From assembly GCA_038143435.1 (NCBI GenBank), contig JAYQLX010000006.1, positions 62,001-126,000 on the forward strand: 64,000 nucleotides of DNA, in the 5' to 3' direction. Origin of the DNA: UBA8337 sp038143435. Its GTDB lineage: Bacteria > Pseudomonadota > Alphaproteobacteria > RS24. Position 1 is the stretch's first letter. Each line of letters opens with the position of its first letter. A program made the translations under genes and the position numbers. The notes below the pieces were generated by a model. It ran no database searches and was not told where the DNA came from. It was given only the letters and a program-made list of their open reading frames with translations. Below are positions 59,346 to 64,000 of the stretch, one piece after another.

Positions 59346-60116
59346 GCCCACCAATCGGCGAGCTGGGATCGGCGTAAAGCCGTTTCGCCATGCGCCCTGC
59401 CAAATAAGCCTGCCGTCCGGCAATCACCGCATGTTTCATGGCTTCAGCCATTAATATAGGGTTTTTCGCTTCGGCAATCGCCGTATTCATCAGCACACCA
59501 TCGCAGCCCAATTCCATTGCAATGGCGGCGTCCGAGGCGGTTCCGACACCGGCATCAACCAAACCGGCACATTGGCTTGTTCGATAATCAAGCGAATATT
59601 GATGGGATTTTGTATGCCGAGGCCGGAACCGATAGGCGCGGCCAAAGGCATAATCGCGCAGCAACCGATCTCTTCCAGTTCTTTGGCCATTATCGGGTCA
59701 TCGCTGCAATAAACCATCACCTGAAAACCCTCTTTTACCAGCAACTCGGCCGAGCGCAGGGTTTCGGTCATATTCGGATAAAGGGTTTTTTCATCGCCAA
59801 GCACTTCCAGCTTGACCAAATCCCATCCGCCCGCTTCGCGTGCCAGACGCAATGTCCGCACCGCATCTTCGCCGGTGAAACAGCCCGCCGTATTGGGCAA
59901 ATAGGTAAATTTCTTCGGGTCGATATAATCAATCAGCATGGGCGCATCTTTGTCGGTCAGATTAACCCGTCGCACCGCCACGGTAACGATTTCGGCCCCC
60001 GCCGCTTCCGCCGCGGCAGCGTTTTCCGCATAGTCTTTATACTTACCGGTGCCGACGATAAGGCGTGAGTCGAATTCACGCCCGGCAATTACCAATTTCT
60101 CATCTTCCCAAGACAT
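59338..60116 (-). CDS. thiG: Thiazole synthase ThiG (one apparent deletion)
   Basis: ThiG forms the thiazole phosphate ring of thiamine from deoxyxylulose phosphate, dehydroglycine and ThiS thiocarboxylate. The 5' part reads FDSRLIVGTGKYKDY with the imine-forming lysine region VKLEVLGDEKTLYPN. One missing base near 59570 breaks the frame in VPVLVDAGVGTASDAA; the remainder GCDGVLMNTAIAEAKNP runs to the stop at 59338. About 260 residues. It starts three bases after thiS and overlaps the convergent DsbA-like gene by eight bases. Confidence 0.94.
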
Positions 60117-60119
60117 AAC

Positions 60120-60332
60120 TCAGCCCCCGCCGATAAAATGAACAATTTCTATTCGGTCGCCCGCTTCAATCATATGCGTGGCATAAGCCGATTTCGGCAC
60201 AATTTCCAGATTATGTTCAACGGCAATCTTTTTCTCAGGCAAGCCCAAACGCGCCAGCAATTCCGCCACGCTGAGCGCCCGTTTAAAGCTCTGCGTTTCG
60301 CCATTTACCAAAATTTCAATGCTGTCGCCCAT
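60120..60332 (-). CDS. thiS: Sulfur carrier protein ThiS
   Basis: The 70-residue ubiquitin-like protein starts MGDSIEILVNGETQSF and ends VHFIGGG, with the C-terminal Gly-Gly that is thiocarboxylated for thiazole synthesis. The first ATG of the domain is at 60332; a longer upstream reading shows no family similarity. It is followed by thiG; no thiO, thiE or TPP-riboswitch pattern is seen in the 145-base gap to aroQ. Confidence 0.93.
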   Translation of the reverse strand: MGDSIEILVNGETQSFKRALSVAELLARLGLPEKKIAVEHNLEIVPKSAYATHMIEAGDRIEIVHFIGGG

Positions 60333-60477
60333 GCCGCGCCGAGTTTGCAAAACCGCGCGACAAAGCGCAAGCCCAGAAAGCCTGCAAACGATTTGAGCCT
60401 GTTGAAAAACTTGCACTTTTTTGAAATCTCGTTTACCCAAGCCTGATATGGAACCCTTTTAAAAGGTGACAGGCTGA

Positions 60478-60915
60478 ATGAGCAAAGTGCTGCACATTAT
60501 CAACGGCCCCAATTTGAATTTACTGGGCACGCGCGAACCGGAAGTTTACGGGACGACCACTTTGGCCGATATTGAAGCCATGTGCGACACACGCGCCAAA
60601 ACGCACGGGCTGGAAACGGTTTGCCTGCAAAGCAATGATGAAGGCGAAATGGTCAATTTCATTCAAACCGCGCGCACCGAAGCGAGCGGCCTCATCATCA
60701 ATGCCGGTGCTTATTCGCATACTTCTTTAGCCATTCTTGATGCGCTGCAAGCGGTTGAAGTGCCGATTATTGAAGTGCATTTATCAAATATTTTTGCCCG
60801 CGAAGAATTCCGTCATCATTCCTATGTTTCCGGCGTTGCTGCCGGTGTTATTTGTGGATTGGGCGCACAGGGCTATGAAATGGCAATCGACGCGCTGGCA
60901 GCGCGTTTGGCATAA
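60478..60915 (+). CDS. aroQ: 3-dehydroquinate dehydratase, type II
   Basis: This enzyme makes 3-dehydroshikimate in the shikimate pathway. The 145-residue protein has the type II signature IINGPNLNLLGTREPEVYG (catalytic tyrosine in VYG), NAGAYSHTSLAI, and VHLSNIFAREEFRHHSY with the catalytic histidine. It heads the aroQ-accB-accC series conserved in this class. Confidence 0.97.
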   Translation: MSKVLHIINGPNLNLLGTREPEVYGTTTLADIEAMCDTRAKTHGLETVCLQSNDEGEMVNFIQTARTEASGLIINAGAYSHTSLAILDALQAVEVPIIEVHLSNIFAREEFRHHSYVSGVAAGVICGLGAQGYEMAIDALAARLA

Positions 60916-60930
60916 GGGGAGCGCAACTCA

Positions 60931-61383
60931 ATGGCAAAATTACCCAGCAGCAAAACCATTAAAGAATTGGCAGAATTGCTGAGCGAGACCGGCCTGACCG
61001 AGATAGAGGTCGAGACCGGCGACATGCGAATTAAAGTGGCGCGGCAAGGCACTGCCGTTAGCGCCGTTGTGCCGCAAGTTGCAGCAGCGCCTGCTCCGGC
61101 TCAAGCCGCACCGGAACCAAAAGAAGCTGCACCGGCTCCGGCAGACCATCCGGGTGGCGTAAAATCTCCAATGGTCGGCACTGCCTATTTGGCACCTGAG
61201 CCGGGCTCGGCCAACTTTGTTAAAGTCGGCGATACGGTCAGCGAAGGTCAGACCATTCTGATTGTTGAAGCGATGAAGACCATGAACCCGATAAGCGCCC
61301 CGCGAGCTGGCAAAGTGACACAAATTCTTATCAGCAACGAGCAGCCCGTCGAGTTTGACGAAGTGCTGATGATCATCGAGTAG
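60931..61383 (+). CDS. accB: Biotin carboxyl carrier protein of acetyl-CoA carboxylase
   Basis: The 150-residue protein has an N-terminal helical part, an Ala/Pro-rich linker at about residues 45-70, and the biotinyl domain with the biotin-accepting lysine K116 in VEAMKTMNPI. It lies 15 bases after aroQ and three bases before accC. Confidence 0.97.
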   Translation: MAKLPSSKTIKELAELLSETGLTEIEVETGDMRIKVARQGTAVSAVVPQVAAAPAPAQAAPEPKEAAPAPADHPGGVKSPMVGTAYLAPEPGSANFVKVGDTVSEGQTILIVEAMKTMNPISAPRAGKVTQILISNEQPVEFDEVLMIIE

Positions 61384-61386
61384 CCA

Positions 61387-62730
61387 ATGGTTTCGAAAAT
61401 CCTTATTGCCAATCGCGGTGAAATCGCATTGCGCGTCATTCGCGCCTGTCGTGAATTGGGCATTAAATCGGTCGCCGTTCATTCCTCTGCTGATGACAAA
61501 GCCATGCATGTGCGGCTTGCTGATGAAAGCGTATGCATTGGCCCGCCCTCTGCCGCCAAATCCTATTTGTCTATTCCTGCCATTGTTGCAGCTTGCGAAA
61601 TAACCGGTGCCGATGCAGTGCATCCGGGCTATGGCTTTTTGTCGGAAAACGCCAAATTCGTCGATATTCTTGATGAGCATAATATCGGCTTTATCGGCCC
61701 GACCGCCGAACATATTCGCGTGATGGGCGACAAAATTGCCGCCAAAGCGAAAGCCATTGAATTGGGCATACCGGTTGTGCCGGGCTCCGACGGAGAAGTG
61801 AAAAATGTCGATGATGCGATTGTGCTGGGCCGCGATATGGGTTTCCCCGTATTGGTCAAAGCGGCTTCCGGCGGCGGCGGTCGTGGCATGAAAATCGCGC
61901 ATAGCGAAAATGATTTGGCCGAAGCCTTCACCACGGCGCGGGCCGAGGCCAAAGCGGCGTTTGGTGATGATGCGGTCTATATTGAGAAATATCTCGAAAA
62001 GCCGCGCCATATTGAAATTCAAGTGGCCTGCGATACGCATGGCAATGCCGTGCATTTGGGCGAGCGCGATTGTTCCTTGCAGCGCCGTCACCAAAAAGTA
62101 TTGGAAGAAGCCCCGTCCACGGTTCTTGACGACAAAGCGCGCGCCGCCATCGGCAAAATCGTTACCGATGCCATGAAGGGGCTTGGCTATCGCGGTGTCG
62201 GCACGGTCGAGTTTTTGTATGAGGACGGCGAATTTTATTTCATTGAGATGAATACGCGCTTGCAGGTGGAACATCCCGTCACCGAAGCGATTACCGGTAT
62301 TGACCTTGTGCGCGAACAAATTCGCGTCGCGCAGGGCGAAAAGCTGAGCTTTACACAAGATGATGTGAGCTTTAACGGCCATGCCATTGAGTGCCGCATC
62401 AATGCCGAAAACCCCGAAACCTTCACCCCGTCACCGGGTGTGGTGCAAACCTATCACCCGCCGGGTGGTTTGGGCGTGCGCATGGATAGTTCCGTGTATT
62501 CGGGCTATGCCATTCCGCCTTATTATGACAGCCTTATCGGCAAGCTGATTATCCATGCTGACGACCGCGAGGCATGTTTGATGCGCCTCAATCGCGCTTT
62601 GGGCGAGTTCGCCATTGATGGGGTTGAGACGACGATTCCGCTTTTCGAAAAGCTTTTGCCCGATGAAGATTTCCGCGCCGCCGATTATGACATTCACTGG
62701 CTGGAAAAATTCCTCGGCATGAAAGACTGA
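61387..62730 (+). CDS. accC: Biotin carboxylase of acetyl-CoA carboxylase
   Basis: AccC carboxylates the biotin on AccB in the first step of fatty acid synthesis. The 447-residue protein has ILIANRGEIALRVIRACREL, the ATP-grasp glycine loop KAASGGGGRGMK, the bicarbonate/biotin region EKYLEKPRHIEIQV and MNTRLQVEHPVTE. Length is normal. It ends directly against the convergent DUF2155 gene. Confidence 0.98.
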   Translation: MVSKILIANRGEIALRVIRACRELGIKSVAVHSSADDKAMHVRLADESVCIGPPSAAKSYLSIPAIVAACEITGADAVHPGYGFLSENAKFVDILDEHNIGFIGPTAEHIRVMGDKIAAKAKAIELGIPVVPGSDGEVKNVDDAIVLGRDMGFPVLVKAASGGGGRGMKIAHSENDLAEAFTTARAEAKAAFGDDAVYIEKYLEKPRHIEIQVACDTHGNAVHLGERDCSLQRRHQKVLEEAPSTVLDDKARAAIGKIVTDAMKGLGYRGVGTVEFLYEDGEFYFIEMNTRLQVEHPVTEAITGIDLVREQIRVAQGEKLSFTQDDVSFNGHAIECRINAENPETFTPSPGVVQTYHPPGGLGVRMDSSVYSGYAIPPYYDSLIGKLIIHADDREACLMRLNRALGEFAIDGVETTIPLFEKLLPDEDFRAADYDIHWLEKFLGMKD

Positions 62731-63351
62731 TTAACGGGTCTGAATATCGCCTTGCGTCTCGCTGACCGGCGGCAATATTTCTCCGGTAAACACCATGCCG
62801 TCTTCGGTTTTGCACGCAAGCGGCCAAATATCGAAAACCGGATGCTCCATCGCGTTAATGCCGGGGCTGGAGGCAAACATCCAACCGGTAAACAGCGCTT
62901 TGTCGCGCCCCGCCTTAAACTCGGAAATTTCAAGAAACGCCTTTGTTTCAGGCGGTTCTTCAGGCGGCGTGGAAACGCAGTCATGCATGGTCAGGCTCAT
63001 ATCACCAATGGCATATTCCTGACCCGATAAGAGGTCGATTTTTTGCACTTTTGCGGTCACTTTATGCAGCAAAGAAAAAGACCCGACCAACATTGGCTTG
63101 AGCGCCGCCTCTTCCTCATCTTCATCGGGAATATCAAGTATCGGCACTTCCAAAATGGACAGCGGCGCAATCAAGTCCTCGTTCTCGATTATGTCACCGT
63201 CTTCCGTATCACCGCTTTCTTCAGGCGGCGGCATGATGAGAACCGGCGGCATCATTTTGTCGTCGATAATTTGCGCAGCGGCCGGAGCGACCGCGACTAA
63301 AGCCATTGAAACGAGCAGAACGACGTTTTTATTCAGCACTTTCCTCGTCAC
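62731..63351 (-). CDS. DUF2155 domain protein, exported
   Basis: The 206-residue protein has a signal peptide (VVLLVSMALVAVAPAAAQ), a Pro/Glu/Asp-rich middle (EESGDTEDGDIIENEDLIAP), and a C-terminal DUF2155 domain with KVTAKVQKIDLLSGQEYAIG, MHDCVSTPPEE and FTGWMFASSPGINAMEHPVF. Function unknown; the family is found in alphaproteobacteria beside the NDUFA12 homologue. The GTG at 63351 overlaps the upstream MCE gene by 23 bases; an in-frame GTG slightly later is possible. Confidence 0.87.
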   Translation of the reverse strand: MTRKVLNKNVVLLVSMALVAVAPAAAQIIDDKMMPPVLIMPPPEESGDTEDGDIIENEDLIAPLSILEVPILDIPDEDEEEAALKPMLVGSFSLLHKVTAKVQKIDLLSGQEYAIGDMSLTMHDCVSTPPEEPPETKAFLEISEFKAGRDKALFTGWMFASSPGINAMEHPVFDIWPLACKTEDGMVFTGEILPPVSETQGDIQTR

Positions 63352-63787
63352 CCGCGCTGAACAAAGCCTGGCTGACCAGTCCGATTAAATCGACTGAGCC
63401 TTGCGTGTAGAGAATTTCATCACCCTCGGACAGCATATCCTCACTGCCACCCGGTGAAAGCGATACATAATTGCCACCGAGCAAACGTTCGCTGGTAATT
63501 TTCGCGCTTGTATCGTCGGGCAGTTCTATATCGCCGCCAATGGTAAATTCGGCATTGGCATAATAGCTTTGCGGGTCAAGTTGCAGCGCCGTCACAGTGC
63601 CGATTTTAATGCCCGACATGCGGACATCACTGCCAATGGTCAGACCGTCAACGCGGTCAAATTGTGCGTTCAGGCTGTAACCGTCGCCACTGCCAGCCTC
63701 GGTAACCGAATAGCCGTAAATGACAAACATGGCCGCGACAACGAGCACGGCAGCGCCAACCAATGTTTCGACCAGATTGTCTTTCAT
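63329..63787 (-). CDS. mlaD: MCE/MlaD-domain protein
   Basis: The 152-residue protein has one N-terminal membrane helix (VGAAVLVVAAMFVIYGYSV) and an MCE domain (FDRVDGLTIGSDVRMSGIKI, then RLLGGNYVSLSPGG). This is the size and layout of MlaD, the hexameric periplasmic subunit of the phospholipid transporter MlaFEDB. No mlaE, mlaF or mlaC is in the window, so the symbol rests on domain architecture. ATG 63787 is used. It lies between the NDUFA12 and DUF2155 genes. Confidence 0.85.
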   Translation of the reverse strand: MKDNLVETLVGAAVLVVAAMFVIYGYSVTEAGSGDGYSLNAQFDRVDGLTIGSDVRMSGIKIGTVTALQLDPQSYYANAEFTIGGDIELPDDTSAKITSERLLGGNYVSLSPGGSEDMLSEGDEILYTQGSVDLIGLVSQALFSAGDEESAE

Positions 63788-63810
63788 TGTTCTATCCCCA
63801 GTCTTTCCGT

Positions 63811-64000
63811 TTATTCCGGCTTCCACGCATCATAGCCGTCCGCATAGCCGGTGGTGTCGGCCATACCGGCAGGCTTATGCGCATCTTTGGTGCCCGTCAT
63901 GTTGATTTGGCCGGGCTTCATCCAATCGCGCTTCACTTGATTGGCTTCGTCCGGCGTTTCATCGACCGTATAATGCATCCAGCCATGCCATTCAGGCGAG
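63811..64000 (-). CDS. NDUFA12-family complex I accessory subunit, C-terminal part
   Basis: Only the last 62 codons are inside the window. They read EWHGWMHYTVDETPDEANQ and end GYADGYDAWKPE, matching the end of the NDUFA12 (B17.2) homologue that is an accessory subunit of alphaproteobacterial complex I. It precedes the MCE gene by 23 bases on the same strand. Confidence 0.85.
   Translation of the reverse strand, partial: SPEWHGWMHYTVDETPDEANQVKRDWMKPGQINMTGTKDAHKPAGMADTTGYADGYDAWKPE

Noticed and set aside
60333..60477. TPP riboswitch upstream of thiS
   Set aside because: The conserved THI-element strings (CTGAGA and the ACCTGATC-type segment) are not visible on the minus strand in this gap.

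Overview
The window looks like core chromosome of an alphaproteobacterium with mid-range GC. Family-level pointers are the tig-clpP-clpX-lon-hup block followed by tRNA-Val and tRNA-Asp, an iscR-led SUF operon, rne divergent from amiC-ponA-prfB, the aroQ-accB-accC / DUF2155 / NDUFA12 neighbourhood, and an RNase E with an acidic insert. Many acyl-CoA dehydrogenases, thiolases and a methylmalonyl-CoA mutase point to a fatty-acid-degrading heterotroph, possibly marine. I cannot name the genus.

Layout. 1-1.2 kb: 5' part of a broken gene for a secreted repeat-rich protein. 1.2-8.3 kb: tRNA-Asp, tRNA-Val, hup, lon, clpX, clpP, tig and tRNA-Leu, all on the minus strand, with two candidate heat-shock promoters. 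8.4-11 kb: DUF1330 protein, histidine phosphatase and a thiolase-like protein. 11-13 kb: glnB-glnA behind a clear sigma-54 promoter. 13-19 kb: flavin oxidoreductase, parE and a DEAD-box helicase. 18.7-24.7 kb: acyl-CoA metabolism (three acyl-CoA dehydrogenases, thiolase, a putative Fe(II)/2-oxoglutarate oxygenase). 24.8-27 kb: lptF-lptG. 27-31 kb: both methylmalonyl-CoA mutase subunits. 31 kb: a small RTX-type protein beside a duplicated scrap of the tesB 3' end. 31.9-39.8 kb: tesB, then the eight-gene SUF operon (iscR, iscS-like, sufB, C, D, S, T, A) read on the minus strand from an IscR-box promoter. 40-50 kb: hydrolase, anmK, tyrS, a large AsmA/DUF3971 protein, peroxiredoxin, DUF455, M23 peptidase and bactofilin. 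49.6-54.5 kb: amiC-ponA-prfB. 55-59.3 kb: rne, M48 protease and a DsbA-like protein. 59.3-64 kb: thiS-thiG, aroQ, accB-accC, DUF2155, an MCE-domain protein and the end of an NDUFA12 homologue.

The main caveat is quality. About twenty conserved genes, including lon, tyrS, thiG, ponA and rne, are broken by single-base insertions or deletions, many in short homopolymers. Because these are essential or universal genes and the reading resumes perfectly in the next frame, I treat the breaks as sequencing errors, and I give gene coordinates for the whole reconstructed gene. One frameshift is real biology: the in-frame UGA near the start of prfB sits in the classical RF2 autoregulatory recoding signal.

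I did not find a convincing undescribed defence, mobile or RNA system. The best leads are regulatory (sigma-54, heat-shock and IscR sites), a paired acyl-CoA dehydrogenase whose catalytic glutamate is in only one subunit, a thiolase-like protein without the usual nucleophile, and the tesB scar next to the RTX gene.
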